Shown: one piece after another, positions 36,615 through 46,533 of the stretch
Numbering within the stretch: position 1 is the stretch's first letter
How the letters are laid out: every line of letters starts with the position of its first letter
Position numbers and translations under genes: made by a program
NCBI RefSeq assembly: GCF_000745975.1
Contig: NZ_JQKJ01000009.1
Coordinates: forward strand, 101,398-165,397
Source: Desulfobacter vibrioformis DSM 8776
GTDB taxonomy: Bacteria > Desulfobacterota > Desulfobacteria > Desulfobacterales > Desulfobacteraceae
Direction of reading: 5' to 3'
DNA length: 64,000 bases
The notes under the pieces: model-generated
Told to the model about the DNA's origin: nothing
What the model saw: the letters and a program-made list of their open reading frames with translations, nothing else
The model's database searches: none

Positions 36615-37767
36615 TGGGAACAGGACGCAAATGGTCCGGGGCCTGGCGGATAAAATAGGAGTCAGTCATCCCGGCAATGAAATCCCGGGTGATCTCGGCA
36701 TGGCTGTGGTTTAAACGGTAGGTGTCATCCATGCCGTTGAGAAACCGGGAATAAATGACGGAAGATCCATTTACTTTGGCCAGGTCGTTCATGTATCTGT
36801 CAAACAAACATTTGAAAATATCTTCAATGCCTGCCAGGTGTCGTTTTATTGAGGGGTTTTTGTAAATAAATTGGTAATTGAACTGCTTTAATTCTTTTAG
36901 GGCATCAGCCATTTCAGGGGAAAATCCAAGAAAATCCTGGTCTATGCTTGTGTTGATCAGGTTCGTGACCAGGTTAAAAACAATGGTGCCCTGGGTGGTC
37001 CCCAAAAGCCTGCGGCAGGTGCCGGGGATCTGGTTCCGGAACACAATATTCAGGCGTACAGCGTCCTCCAAATCCCTTCCGATATATGATACGGTGTCCG
37101 CCATGCGGACCACACACCCTTCCATGGTCATGGGCAGCACATCATCCATGGCGCCGGCCCGGATCTGCCGGACGATTGCATCCAGATCCGCAAAATCCCG
37201 TGGCGGTGCCGGGGTAAGCGCCCTTGCATGGGCTTCTCCGTTGTGGCAGACAATGGCGTCCAGGGTCTGAAGGGTCAGGTTCCAGCCTTTGCCCTTTCTT
37301 TCAATGACATCTAAAAACTGTATGCTTTGAAGGTTGTGAAGGAAACGTCCTGCCCCGGCTGACTGGGTAAGGCGGGACAAAAAACGCTCGCCGTCATGGC
37401 CAAAGGGCGTATGCCCGATATCATGGCCCATGGCTGCCGCTTCAATCAGATCGGTGTTCAGTCCAAGGTACCGGCCAATGGTTCTTGCCACCCGGGAAAG
37501 CATCTGCACATGCAGGACCCGGTGGGTGAGATGGTCATTGTTGATCAGGGAAAAAACCTGGGTTTTATCACTGTAACGCGTGTAGGCCAGGGAGTTGAGG
37601 ATGCGGTCAGCGTCTGCAGAAAAAGCAAGGCGGTATTCGGTGTCAGATCTTTTTTCCGAATACCGCCGGACAGCATTTCTGGAAAAACAGGCCCGGGCGC
37701 CAAGGATTTGGGCTTCCCTTTGTTCAAGGCGGGCTTTCAGTGCCCGGGGTGTTTTATCCGGATTCAA
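36601..37767 (-). CDS. dgt: Deoxyguanosinetriphosphate triphosphohydrolase-like HD protein
   Basis: The 388-residue HD-domain enzyme hydrolyses dNTPs to deoxynucleoside and triphosphate, helping to control nucleotide pools. The metal-binding signature AAMGHDIGHTPFGHDGE is complete, preceded by FSLINNDHLTHRVLHVQMLS (first His) and followed by MADTVSYIGRDLEDA. The Dgt N-terminal signature RRYSEKRSDTEYRLAFSADADRIL region is present. It starts 9 bases after the mrp stop and overlaps the UPF0280 gene, indicating one operon. Specificity for dGTP versus other dNTPs cannot be decided. Confidence 0.88.
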   Translation of the reverse strand: MNPDKTPRALKARLEQREAQILGARACFSRNAVRRYSEKRSDTEYRLAFSADADRILNSLAYTRYSDKTQVFSLINNDHLTHRVLHVQMLSRVARTIGRYLGLNTDLIEAAAMGHDIGHTPFGHDGERFLSRLTQSAGAGRFLHNLQSIQFLDVIERKGKGWNLTLQTLDAIVCHNGEAHARALTPAPPRDFADLDAIVRQIRAGAMDDVLPMTMEGCVVRMADTVSYIGRDLEDAVRLNIVFRNQIPGTCRRLLGTTQGTIVFNLVTNLINTSIDQDFLGFSPEMADALKELKQFNYQFIYKNPSIKRHLAGIEDIFKCLFDRYMNDLAKVNGSSVIYSRFLNGMDDTYRLNHSHAEITRDFIAGMTDSYFIRQAPDHLRPVPIDWV

Positions 37768-37775
37768 TGAATGAA

Positions 37776-38672
37776 TTATCCTTCAATCTGCTTGAGGATA
37801 TTATCAACCACCTTTGTAAATGCCTGTTTAAAGGGGCCGTCTGCCTCATACGTCATCAGGGGCACACCATCATCGCCTGATGCCACGACACGGGTGTCAA
37901 AGGGGATGGAGCCCAGGAAATTTAAGCCCTGTGCCTTGGCGGTTTTTTCTCCGCCGCCGCTTTTGAAAAGATCAATAAACTGATTGCAGTGCGGGCAGGT
38001 ATATCCGGCCATGTTTTCCAGTACACCAAGGGTTTCCATTTTAACGGTTTTACAAAAGGAAATGGATTTGCGGATGTCTGCAAGGGCGACTTCCTGGGGG
38101 GTGGTCACGATGATACCCTTGGCGTCCGGAATGGTTTGTATAACAGTGAGCGGTTCATCGCCTGTGCCCGGAGGGGCGTCAATAACCAGATAATCCAATT
38201 CTCCCCAGCAAACCGAACCCACAAACTGCTTGATGATGCCGGTTTTGGCAGGCCCTCTCCATATGATGGCCTGGTCCTTGTCCTGCATCAAGGCCTGGAC
38301 AGTGACCACTTTGAGATTTTCGTTGATCTGTTTGGGTAAGAGCAGTTTGGTGTCGGGATCAATATCTAAAAGATCTTTCATGCCGAACATCTGGGCAATG
38401 GAAGGACCATGGACATCCACATCCATAAGACCTGTTTTATACCCTTTTTTTGCAAGGCTTGTCGCAAGGTTTGCTGATACGGAGCTTTTGCCAACGCCGC
38501 CTTTGCCGGACAGAACAAATATTTTGTTTTTAATTTGGGCCAGATTGGACTTGATCATTGCTTCCATTTCCACCTGCTGTTTTGCCGCGTCATTCTGGGG
38601 TTTCTGGGATGGGCAGCTCTGCTGGGAACAGCTACTTGATTTTTTGGCCTGGTCAACGCTTTTGTGAATCAT
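37776..38672 (-). CDS. mrp: Mrp/NBP35-type P-loop ATPase, iron-sulfur cluster carrier
   Basis: The 298-residue ATPase has the deviant Walker A FVLSGKGGVGKSS, the LMDVDVHGPSIAQMFGM region and YLVIDAPPGTGDEPL. A C-terminal CPHC pair (YTCPHCNQF) is the cluster-binding site of Mrp/ApbC proteins. N-terminal cysteines (SSCSQQSCPSQ) suggest an additional NBP35-like cluster. It assembles or transfers [4Fe-4S] clusters, a heavy demand in an organism with many Fe-S enzymes. It heads a tight group with dgt and UPF0280. Confidence 0.9.
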   Translation of the reverse strand: MIHKSVDQAKKSSSCSQQSCPSQKPQNDAAKQQVEMEAMIKSNLAQIKNKIFVLSGKGGVGKSSVSANLATSLAKKGYKTGLMDVDVHGPSIAQMFGMKDLLDIDPDTKLLLPKQINENLKVVTVQALMQDKDQAIIWRGPAKTGIIKQFVGSVCWGELDYLVIDAPPGTGDEPLTVIQTIPDAKGIIVTTPQEVALADIRKSISFCKTVKMETLGVLENMAGYTCPHCNQFIDLFKSGGGEKTAKAQGLNFLGSIPFDTRVVASGDDGVPLMTYEADGPFKQAFTKVVDNILKQIEG

Positions 38673-38734
38673 GATCTATAGTTATCTCCTTATGAGGTAT
38701 GGTAATAATAAAACCTTCTAAATTATGTTCATCT

Positions 38735-39538
38735 TCATGAGCCTGTCAACTGGAATATGGATTCTTTTACAGGAATATTGGGCATAAGTTTTTTTAAAGA
38801 GATCTCCATGGTCCTTTGATCTGCGTCTTTTATGGTGATCATCCCGGGCAGAATGAAATTATCGCGGATGAAAAATTGGGAATACCATATTCCGAAAATG
38901 ACATTCATTTTTTTATCGAGTACCCGATACCTGATCGGTATTCCGGTTTTGTCCGTCAAAAATTCCTGGATTCTTGGAGAAAATGACTGTGAGGCAAAAA
39001 CGATATCCGGTTTTTCAGGAACAATCCAGGCCCGCGTAAAAGGACGTTCCGGCACCTTTCCAAGAAGAAGGCTGACCAGTTCAGACAGGCGCAGCGGGAT
39101 ATTGATATAAGGATCAAGGTCCGGGTCTGCAGATACGGCTGAATGGGGCTTGTGGGCACCGGTATGGGAGACAAAGGTAACCCACTGGCCGGTAGAGGCA
39201 ATGGTTTCAACCGGATGACCTGACATGAGCAGGGTCATGCGCAGCCGGTTGGGCCACTGGGCAGCCCAGGCGATTTTATACGTTTCCCTTCGAAATCCCC
39301 GGGTCAGGGTCAGCTCGCCTGTTCCCCTGGATGTGGAAATTTGTGCATTGAACGTCTGAATGCGATTTATGATATCTTCGGCATGGCGGTCTGTCTGTTT
39401 CCCGAATTGAAGCCCAAGCATGGCGCATCCCGGTCCTGTCAGCATGACAGCGCAAAGGAGTACGGCAATCATGCAACGGCCTGGATGCCAGAGGCAGGGG
39501 AGGGCGGGTTGTCGAGAATTCAGATATGTTGCCGTCAT
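38735..39538 (-). CDS. LolB-like/DUF4292-type outer-membrane lipoprotein
   Basis: The 267-residue product has a hydrophobic stretch ending in LTGPGC, a lipobox, at about residue 38; an internal Met just before it (MIAVLLCAVM) could be the true start. The rest is beta-rich, with GTGELTLTRGFRRETYKIAW and LRMTLLMSGHPVETIAS, resembling the concave lipid-binding fold of LolB/DUF4292 proteins. The first ATG overlaps the TPR-gene stop by 4 bases (ATGA). The likely role is lipoprotein or lipid handling at the outer membrane; this is family-level inference. Confidence 0.7.
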   Translation of the reverse strand: MTATYLNSRQPALPCLWHPGRCMIAVLLCAVMLTGPGCAMLGLQFGKQTDRHAEDIINRIQTFNAQISTSRGTGELTLTRGFRRETYKIAWAAQWPNRLRMTLLMSGHPVETIASTGQWVTFVSHTGAHKPHSAVSADPDLDPYINIPLRLSELVSLLLGKVPERPFTRAWIVPEKPDIVFASQSFSPRIQEFLTDKTGIPIRYRVLDKKMNVIFGIWYSQFFIRDNFILPGMITIKDADQRTMEISLKKLMPNIPVKESIFQLTGS

Positions 39539-41292
39539 TGCCCGGGCGTTTTTAAGCTTTTAAGTTTTTCCTCAATTTCCCGGATCTCTTTTCCCTGATC
39601 CTGCCGGGCGTTCTCAAGGGCTTTTTTATACATGTCAACCGCTTTTATCTGCTGTCCTGTTTTAAGGTAGGCATCTGCCAGATGGATGGTAATAACGGTT
39701 TCATATTCAGACAGTTCAACCGCTTTCTCAAGATAGAAAATAGCCTTGTCATAGTCCTGTTTTTTAAAATAAACCCATCCCAGACTGTCTGTGATATAAC
39801 CGTCTTCAGGCCGGATATTAAAGGCTCGTTGTACCAGTTCCAGAGCTTGATCCAGATGAATGCCCATTTCCGCATAGGTATATCCCAGGTAATTAAGGGC
39901 CGATGCATGTTTGGGATCCAGTCTGATAATGGTTTTCATGGTTTCAATGCTCTCCTGACGCTGTCCTGACGTATCCAGGACAGCACCAAGCTTGAACAGC
40001 AGGGCCGTATTTTTCGGGGTCTCTTTCAATGCCTGCTGCAGCATGGTGATGGCGATGTCGTGGCGGTTTTCCTCCTGGTAAAATGAGGCCAGGTATGAGG
40101 TAATATCAATGTCTGCCGGACTTTGCCTGTGGTGCTGTTCCAGAAATCGGATTGCCTCTTCTGTGCGGTTCATGTCCTTGTAGAGAAACGCAATACTTAG
40201 AATTGTTCTTTTATACTGGGGGTGATCGGGCGTCACTTTAAGATAACACTCAATGGCTTTGTCCGGTTTTTTTAAGCCTTCATAAGCCATGCCCAGAAAA
40301 AAATTGATGTTGGCATTTCCGGGGACAGCTCTCCGGATCTGGGACAATACCGTAACAGCATCCTGGTATCTACGCTCCGGTATCAGAATCTGGGCAATAT
40401 CTACCACCAGGTCCGGATTTTTCCAGATTTCCCGGCTAAGTTTGGAAAACATGTCATCCGCGTTTTGAAAATCCCTGGTGTCAAAATATAACAGAGCAAG
40501 CTCTATCAATGCCCGTTCCTCTTTGGGGTCAAAATCCAGAATCTCTTCAAGATTCTTTATGATTTCTGCCTTGTTTTCTTCTTCCCCCATGGTTTTATAC
40601 ACGTCTACCAGCCGGAATCGGGGTTCCAGAAGACCGGGTTCAAGTTCTAAGGTTTTAAGGTAAGCGTCCCTGGCTGCTGCAGGCTGGTCAGTCATCCGCC
40701 GGGTTTCTCCCAGGTAGAAGTGCGCAACATAATAGTCGGGAAATATGCTTGCCATCCGGGAAAACAGGTTCAGGGCTTTCAGGGTCATGCCCTCATCCAT
40801 ATACACCTTACCCAACCGTAAAAAGGTCTCTTTATCCTCGAGGGCCAGTTTCAGTATCCGTTCCAGAAGGACGGTCATGTCCTTTTCATCCCCTTTTTTC
40901 AGCCGGGCAAGCAGGAGCAGATTTTCCACATTATCCGGATATTTTTCAGCCAGATGTTGGGCAAGTGCCATGGCCTGACCTGATTTTTTTTGTTTCTGCA
41001 GGCAGATGATGTATTCGCGCTGCAGAAAACAAGATTCCGGATCCTTTGCAATGGCTTTTTCCAGGGCTTTTTGTTCCTGATCGGCTTCATTTTTACTATC
41101 GTAGCGCCGGGCCATAAGATAGTAGTACGAAGCCTGGGCATCACTGCCCTGGTTCAAACTAAGGTCCTGATCCGGAATTGGGCGGCTGGATTGTCCTGGG
41201 CCGGGCTTTCCCGTTTCCCTGATACAGCCTGAAACGGAAAAAAGACCTAGGACCGACACCAGGGTCAGGGTACATATAATAAGGGATTTCAT
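39535..41292 (-). CDS. TPR-repeat lipoprotein
   Basis: The 585-residue protein has a lipoprotein signal (LFSVSGC, Cys23) and is built mostly of tetratricopeptide repeats, for example YYLMARRYDSKNEADQ, YVAHFYLGETRRMTDQPAAA, ALNYLGYTYAEMGIHLDQAL and DSLGWVYFKKQDYDKA. Such proteins act as scaffolds in the periplasm or at the outer membrane. It lies between rpoH and the LolB-like gene, with which it overlaps by 4 bases. The pairing of a TPR lipoprotein with a LolB-like protein is recurrent in Deltaproteobacteria and suggests an envelope-assembly role. Confidence 0.82.
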   Translation of the reverse strand: MKSLIICTLTLVSVLGLFSVSGCIRETGKPGPGQSSRPIPDQDLSLNQGSDAQASYYYLMARRYDSKNEADQEQKALEKAIAKDPESCFLQREYIICLQKQKKSGQAMALAQHLAEKYPDNVENLLLLARLKKGDEKDMTVLLERILKLALEDKETFLRLGKVYMDEGMTLKALNLFSRMASIFPDYYVAHFYLGETRRMTDQPAAARDAYLKTLELEPGLLEPRFRLVDVYKTMGEEENKAEIIKNLEEILDFDPKEERALIELALLYFDTRDFQNADDMFSKLSREIWKNPDLVVDIAQILIPERRYQDAVTVLSQIRRAVPGNANINFFLGMAYEGLKKPDKAIECYLKVTPDHPQYKRTILSIAFLYKDMNRTEEAIRFLEQHHRQSPADIDITSYLASFYQEENRHDIAITMLQQALKETPKNTALLFKLGAVLDTSGQRQESIETMKTIIRLDPKHASALNYLGYTYAEMGIHLDQALELVQRAFNIRPEDGYITDSLGWVYFKKQDYDKAIFYLEKAVELSEYETVITIHLADAYLKTGQQIKAVDMYKKALENARQDQGKEIREIEEKLKSLKTPGQ

Positions 41293-41330
41293 TTACGGCA
41301 TGCCTTTTTAAACGCTTTGAATACGACCCA

Positions 41331-42308
41331 TTACTGGGAATGGTCATACATGTCAAAATCCGGCATATCCTTTTTAAAATATGCCTTCATTTTTTTTATG
41401 ATGTTATTTTCAATCTGCCGGACCCGTTCCCTTGAGATGTTGTAGGCTTCACCGATTTCCTGCAGGGTTTCGGGAGAATCGGAAAAGATTCTGCGTTCAA
41501 AAATATCCAGTTCCCGTTCGTTAAGGATCCCTTTAAACGTATCCACCTTGGTGTACAGGATATCTTCAATCTCTTTTTTGGCAAGGCGGTCTTCGGAGGA
41601 ATCCGAATCAACGTTAATAAATTCAATGCGCTCGGTATTGGAATCATCTTTAAGCGGTTCGTCCAGGGAAAGATCCCAGTTGGCCAGGCGCTGGTCCATA
41701 TCCACCACCTCCTGTTCAGACACGCCCAGGCGTTCGGATAACAGCTTGGGTTTGGGATCAAAGCCCTGCTCAATAAGCAGCTGTTTCTCTTTTTTTAATC
41801 TGAAAAAAAGCTTGCGCTGCCCCTGGGTGGTCCCGATTTTGACCATTCTCCAGTTGTCCATGATGAATTTGAGAATATATGCCTTAATCCAAAATGATGC
41901 ATAATAGGAAAATTTGACATTTTTATACGGGTCAAATTTTTTCACGGCCCGGACAAGACCGATATTTCCCTCCTGGATGAGATCAAGAAGGTTCTGCATC
42001 CAGATGCGTTGAAATTCCAAAGCAATTTTTACCACCAGCCGCAGGTTGGAAGTGGTCATTATGTAAGCGGCTTCCTGGTCGTTATCCTCCTGAATCCGCC
42101 GGCCCAACTCTACTTCCTGCTCCCGGGTCAAAAGTTTATATCGATTGATTTCATTAAGATAGCTTTGAATGGGATCGGATTTGACCAGGGCTTTTGAGGT
42201 GCTGACCCTGTTTTTTCCGGCAGGTACCAAAAAGTCCTTCTTGGTCAGTTTTCTGGCAACTGGTTTTCCGGGAACGCTAGGATTCTTTGGGTCCACAATA
42301 TTTTCCAT
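41331..42308 (-). CDS. rpoH: RNA polymerase sigma factor of the RpoH (sigma-32) type
   Basis: The 325-residue sigma factor has regions 2 and 4 of the sigma-70 family. Region 2 contains RLVVKIALEFQRI, LIQEGNIGLVRAVKKFD and the DNA-melting segment FSYYASFWIKAYILKFI. The segment MVKIGTTQGQRKLFFRL is the RpoH box characteristic of heat-shock sigma factors. Region 4 ends with SPETLQEIGEAYNISRERVRQIE. It lacks region 1.1 and the non-conserved domain of RpoD. It is upstream of the TPR, LolB-like and mrp genes on the same strand, with a gap of only 38 bases to the TPR gene, so it may head that operon. Confidence 0.87.
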   Translation of the reverse strand: MENIVDPKNPSVPGKPVARKLTKKDFLVPAGKNRVSTSKALVKSDPIQSYLNEINRYKLLTREQEVELGRRIQEDNDQEAAYIMTTSNLRLVVKIALEFQRIWMQNLLDLIQEGNIGLVRAVKKFDPYKNVKFSYYASFWIKAYILKFIMDNWRMVKIGTTQGQRKLFFRLKKEKQLLIEQGFDPKPKLLSERLGVSEQEVVDMDQRLANWDLSLDEPLKDDSNTERIEFINVDSDSSEDRLAKKEIEDILYTKVDTFKGILNERELDIFERRIFSDSPETLQEIGEAYNISRERVRQIENNIIKKMKAYFKKDMPDFDMYDHSQ

Positions 42309-42504
42309 TTAGGAACCTTTAATACTGAATTAAATTGAACCTAAGTATTATCATACTTTGCCTGAAAACTATATAGTTGTATATTACCACTTGGTTATCT
42401 TGCGCTTGCGTTTGGAAAGTATACGTAAATACATCGGCGGGATACCGCTTCCGGCACGGCATTTGAGCGGTCTGCCAAAATTGGCGTGTACCGATAAAAA
42501 GGGG

Positions 42505-42549
42505 GTTAAAAATACAAAAGCCCTTGATTAACAAGGGCTCTTATTTTTT
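42505..42549 (-). terminator. Hairpin terminator after tRNA-Leu
   Basis: The stem AGCCCTTG/CAAGGGCT (42519-42539) with loop ATTAA is followed by T-rich sequence on the minus strand (TTTGTATTTTT) and by ATTTTTTT on the plus strand. It immediately follows the tRNA on the minus strand. It could act in both directions. Confidence 0.7.
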
Positions 42550-42636
<87 letters not shown>

Positions 42637-42755
42637 ACACTGTGAATCGGTTTGTTGGCAACCCATTTAAAGATTGCTTAAACGCGATGGGTGAGATATA
42701 TATATTTGTTTTTTTTATTTGTCAATAGTATTTTGTTTGAATTTTAAAGGACAAC

Positions 42756-43685
42756 ATGGAATTAATTGAAGATTTAAATCAGATTAAAGCCCCCTTTAAC
42801 AACGCCGTTGTTACTATTGGTAATTTTGACGGTGTTCATAAAGGTCACCAGGCCCTGTTGCACCAGGTGATTAAAAAGGGGAAACAAATTGGCGGAACCG
42901 GCATCGCCATGACATTTGAACCGCATCCGTTAAGAGCCCTGGGGCTTTCCAGCCCCCCCTTAATCACCAGGCGGGACCAGAAAATCGAACTGATAGAATC
43001 CTCGGGCATAGACGTGCTGCTCTGTCTGCCCTTTGATAAAGCCTTTGCGCAGATCACAGCCCAGGAATTCATTGAAGATATTCTTGTCAAAAAGATCGGT
43101 ATGAAAACCATTGTTATTGGTCCTGATTATACCTTTGGAAAGAACAGGGTCGGCAATATTGAGCTGCTCAAGGCAAAGGGTGAAGAACTTGGATATGAGA
43201 CCATTGTACCCGACTGGATACGGGATGTTGAAACCGGCAAGGCGCGCATTTCCAGCACAGTAATCAGACAACTTGTCATGGACGGCCATGTGGACCGTGC
43301 AAAGCACTATCTTGGGCGGTTTTACCAGATCCGGGGAAAGGTTATAACGGGCCGCAAGCGCGGCGGCAGTCAGCTTGGTTTTCCCACGGCCAATATAAAA
43401 CTTCATGATGAACTATGCCCCAAGTTCGGGGTTTATGCGGTAACGGTTGAAACCATCCATGGCAAATTCAAGGGCGTTGCCAATATTGGCTTTTCCCCGA
43501 CTTTCGGGGATCATATATTCACCATTGAAGTTCATATTCTTGATTTTAAGGAAAATATTTATGACTCCCGGATACGCGTTAATATGGTGGAACGACTTCG
43601 GGATGAGATTAAATTTTCAAGTATTGCGCAATTGTCCGACCAGATCAGAACGGACATTGAAAAGGTAAAGGAAATTTTAAAATAA
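42756..43685 (+). CDS. ribF: Bifunctional riboflavin kinase/FAD synthetase
   Basis: The 309-residue protein makes FMN and FAD from riboflavin. The N-terminal FAD-synthetase nucleotidyltransferase has VTIGNFDGVHKGHQALL and, later, RISSTVIRQLVMDG. The C-terminal kinase domain has GRKRGGSQLGFPTANI and GVANIGFSPTFG. The length is typical. It heads a plus-strand housekeeping run, with def starting on the very next base after its stop. Confidence 0.95.
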   Translation: MELIEDLNQIKAPFNNAVVTIGNFDGVHKGHQALLHQVIKKGKQIGGTGIAMTFEPHPLRALGLSSPPLITRRDQKIELIESSGIDVLLCLPFDKAFAQITAQEFIEDILVKKIGMKTIVIGPDYTFGKNRVGNIELLKAKGEELGYETIVPDWIRDVETGKARISSTVIRQLVMDGHVDRAKHYLGRFYQIRGKVITGRKRGGSQLGFPTANIKLHDELCPKFGVYAVTVETIHGKFKGVANIGFSPTFGDHIFTIEVHILDFKENIYDSRIRVNMVERLRDEIKFSSIAQLSDQIRTDIEKVKEILK

Positions 43686-44216
43686 ATGGCTATTCTTGAT
43701 ATTGTCACGTTTCCCGAACCCTCCTTAAAAAAGGCATCAGCACCGGTTGAAACCATTGATGACGAGCTGAAAGCCTTTATTGAGGATATGGGCCAGACCA
43801 TGTTCCATGATGCGGGCGTAGGCCTTGCCGCCCCCCAGGTCGGGATGAACCGCCGGGTTATCGTTTATGATCCCCATGCAGGAGAGGAACAAAAAGATCC
43901 TGAAGACAAAATATTTACCGCATTGATTAATCCTGAAATCCTGTCCAAATCCAAAGAGACCTTTATCTCTGAAAGCGAGGGATGCTTAAGTGTCATTGAC
44001 TACAGGGCCGATGTCAGGCGGCATACAAGTGTCACTGTACGGGCCATGAATATAGATGGCGAAACCATTGAATTTGACGCCCACGGGCTTATGTCCGTTA
44101 TCATGCAGCATGAAATTGATCATCTTGACGGGATCCTGTTTATTGACAGGATTTCTGCATTGAAACGGGCCATGTATACGAAAAAACGGTTAAAACAATT
44201 GAAAAACGAAAAATGA
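43686..44216 (+). CDS. def: Peptide deformylase
   Basis: The 176-residue metalloenzyme removes the formyl group from nascent proteins. All three motifs are present: GVGLAAPQVG, EGCLSV (metal-binding Cys) and QHEIDHLDG (two His ligands and catalytic Glu). Its ATG follows the ribF stop directly and its last bases overlap fmt (ATGA), so deformylase and formyltransferase are translationally coupled, a common arrangement. Confidence 0.96.
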   Translation: MAILDIVTFPEPSLKKASAPVETIDDELKAFIEDMGQTMFHDAGVGLAAPQVGMNRRVIVYDPHAGEEQKDPEDKIFTALINPEILSKSKETFISESEGCLSVIDYRADVRRHTSVTVRAMNIDGETIEFDAHGLMSVIMQHEIDHLDGILFIDRISALKRAMYTKKRLKQLKNEK

Positions 44217-45160
44217 AAAATACCCGCATCGTTTTCATGGGAACCCCGGAATTCTCTGTCCCGGCCCTGGAGGCCCTGGCAAAAGAGCCGGGGTTTGACG
44301 TGTTACTGGCAGTGACCCAGCCGGACCGGCCCAAGGGCCGCGGAAAAAAACTCAGCCCGTCCGCAGTCAAGCAGGCTGCACTGGACCTTGGCATTGAGGT
44401 GTTTCAGCCGGAAAAAATAAACACCCCGGAAGGGATCGCGCTGATTTCCGGTCTTGAACCGGACTATTTTGTCGTGGTTGCCTTTGGACAGATCCTTTCA
44501 CGGCAGATGCTGGATATCCCCAAAACCTATCCCATAAATATCCATGCCTCCCTTTTGCCCAAATACAGGGGGGCGGCCCCCATCCAGGCGGCGGTTCTAA
44601 ACATGGATGAACAGACCGGGGTGACCACCATGGTCATGGCTGAAAAAATGGATGCAGGGGATGTGCTGTTGATGGAAACAACGCCTGTGGATCCCGAGGA
44701 TACTGCGTCAATGCTCCATGACAGGTTATCGCAGATGGGGGCCCAGCTTATTATTAAAACCATCCAGGGCATTGAACAGGGAAAAATCACCCCGGTTCCC
44801 CAGGATCATTCCAAAGCCACCTATGTGTCCATGCTTAAAAAGTCGGACGGCCGCATTGACTGGCAAGGTTCAAACAAGGCTGTCTGCGCCCACATCAATG
44901 CCATGACACCCTGGCCCGGAGCCTTTACAGAATTTTGCGGAAAACGCCTTAAAATTTTTAAGGCGGTTCCGTCATCCTTATCCATTCCGCCATCCGCTTT
45001 GCCCGGCACCATTGTCTGCTGCGATGATACGGGTCTGTTTGTGGCTGCGGGAAACGGGGTTGTCCAGGTGCTGGAACTGATGGGAAGTTCAGGAAAACGT
45101 CTTGATGCAGCCTCATTTCTTTGTGGGAATAAAATTGATCTGCCGGCCCAATTCAAATGA
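44213..45160 (+). CDS. fmt: Methionyl-tRNA formyltransferase
   Basis: The 315-residue enzyme formylates initiator Met-tRNA. It has FMGTPEFSVPALEAL at the N-terminus, the catalytic segment INIHASLLPKYRGAAPIQ and the later VDPEDTASMLHDRLS. The C-terminal tRNA-binding domain is complete. It overlaps def and rsmB by 4 bases on each side, so the three are one transcriptional and translational unit. Confidence 0.96.
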   Translation: MKNTRIVFMGTPEFSVPALEALAKEPGFDVLLAVTQPDRPKGRGKKLSPSAVKQAALDLGIEVFQPEKINTPEGIALISGLEPDYFVVVAFGQILSRQMLDIPKTYPINIHASLLPKYRGAAPIQAAVLNMDEQTGVTTMVMAEKMDAGDVLLMETTPVDPEDTASMLHDRLSQMGAQLIIKTIQGIEQGKITPVPQDHSKATYVSMLKKSDGRIDWQGSNKAVCAHINAMTPWPGAFTEFCGKRLKIFKAVPSSLSIPPSALPGTIVCCDDTGLFVAAGNGVVQVLELMGSSGKRLDAASFLCGNKIDLPAQFK

Positions 45161-46524
45161 GCAGAACAGCTGATCCACGCCATATCGCCTTTACCCTGAT
45201 TCAAGCCGGGCAAAAGCCAACCCTTCCCCTTGACCGTGCCATTGAAGATGCGGCGTTGCCGCTTGAACACTTGAGCCAAAAGGATAAAGGGCTTTGCCAT
45301 GCCATTGTATTCGGGGTGTTCAGACACAGGGGACGCATTGATCAATTGATTGGCCGATGCGCCAAACTTGCCTTTGACCGGATTGATCCCAAGGTTAAAA
45401 CCATATTGCGGCTTGGGGTATTCCAGATTGTTTTCCTGGACAGGGTTCCGGATTTTGCAGCCATTAATACCAGCATTGAACTTGCAAAACCGATCTGCGG
45501 CAAAAAGGCATCAGGGTTCATCAATGCGGTTTTGCGCAATATATCCAGGTCGCACAAAGATATTGCCCTGCCTTGTTCCGATAATGATTTACCAGGGCAT
45601 CTTGCTGCTGCCTTTTCCATCCCCCCCTGGCTTGGTAAACGCTGGGCAGCCCGATATGGTAAAGAAAAGACACTGGCACTTGCCGGCGCTTTGATGGAGC
45701 TGCCTCCGTTTACACTCAGGGTTAATCCGCGCAAAGCCAGCCGGGAAGACCTGATTGCAACTTTTGAACGCGAAGGAATCAACGCAAAACCAACACGGTT
45801 CAGTCCCCTGGGTCTTCAGATCCGGACATCCGGCATTGCCATACCTGACCTGCCCGGATTTAATGACGGCCTGTTCCAGATTCAGGGAGAAGCTGCCCAG
45901 CTTGCCGTACAACTTTTAGGCCCTGAACCCTGCGATAAAATTCTGGACGCCTGTGCCGGACTGGGCACCAAAACCTGCCACATGGCCCTTGAAATGGAAA
46001 ACAAAGGTAACATCACTGCCAATGATACCGGCGAAAGAAAAGCCGACCGCCTTGTCAGTGAAGCCCTCCGCCTGAACATTGATATTATTCGCACCACCTG
46101 TGTGGACATGACAAAGGCCGGGGTCAATGATTTTTCATCCTATTTTGACCGGGTGCTTGTGGATGCTCCATGTTCCGGTTTAGGTGTCCTTGCCAGAAAC
46201 CCGGACACCCGTTGGAAGAGAAATTTAAAAGATATATCCCGCATGGCAGCGCTTCAGAAGAAAATCCTTAATGGCGCAGCCAATGTGGTGGAACCCGGTG
46301 GTGTGCTGGTATACGCGGTCTGTTCCTGCGAACCCGAAGAGACAACCCAGGTGATCGAGCGGTTCCTGGACAAAAGAAAAGATTTTACCCCGGATCCTTC
46401 AGGGTTTGAAGCATGCCTGCCGTTTTTCTGCGAATCCGGGGGTGAGACATTTAAGAAAACAACCTTTCCTGACCTTCTTGAAATGGACGGCTTTTTCATG
46501 GCCAGGATGAGACGCAACACATAG
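45157..46524 (+). CDS. rsmB: 16S rRNA (cytosine-967 C5) methyltransferase
   Basis: The 455-residue protein has an N-terminal NusB-like RNA-binding domain (RHIAFTLIQAG..., ATINTSIELAK) and a C-terminal Rossmann methyltransferase. Motifs include DACAGLGTKTCHMA for SAM binding, VLVDAPCSGLGVL and VYAVCSCEPEE, which hold the two functional cysteines of RNA m5C methyltransferases. It is coupled to fmt by ATGA and lies 9 bases before rpe. Confidence 0.93.
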   Translation: MSRTADPRHIAFTLIQAGQKPTLPLDRAIEDAALPLEHLSQKDKGLCHAIVFGVFRHRGRIDQLIGRCAKLAFDRIDPKVKTILRLGVFQIVFLDRVPDFAAINTSIELAKPICGKKASGFINAVLRNISRSHKDIALPCSDNDLPGHLAAAFSIPPWLGKRWAARYGKEKTLALAGALMELPPFTLRVNPRKASREDLIATFEREGINAKPTRFSPLGLQIRTSGIAIPDLPGFNDGLFQIQGEAAQLAVQLLGPEPCDKILDACAGLGTKTCHMALEMENKGNITANDTGERKADRLVSEALRLNIDIIRTTCVDMTKAGVNDFSSYFDRVLVDAPCSGLGVLARNPDTRWKRNLKDISRMAALQKKILNGAANVVEPGGVLVYAVCSCEPEETTQVIERFLDKRKDFTPDPSGFEACLPFFCESGGETFKKTTFPDLLEMDGFFMARMRRNT

Positions 46525-46533
46525 GAGTTAATT

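Noticed and set aside
42319..42534. Short reading frame upstream of rpoH on the minus strand
   Set aside because: It overlaps the tRNA terminator hairpin, has no recognisable domain and no ribosome site; considered non-coding.
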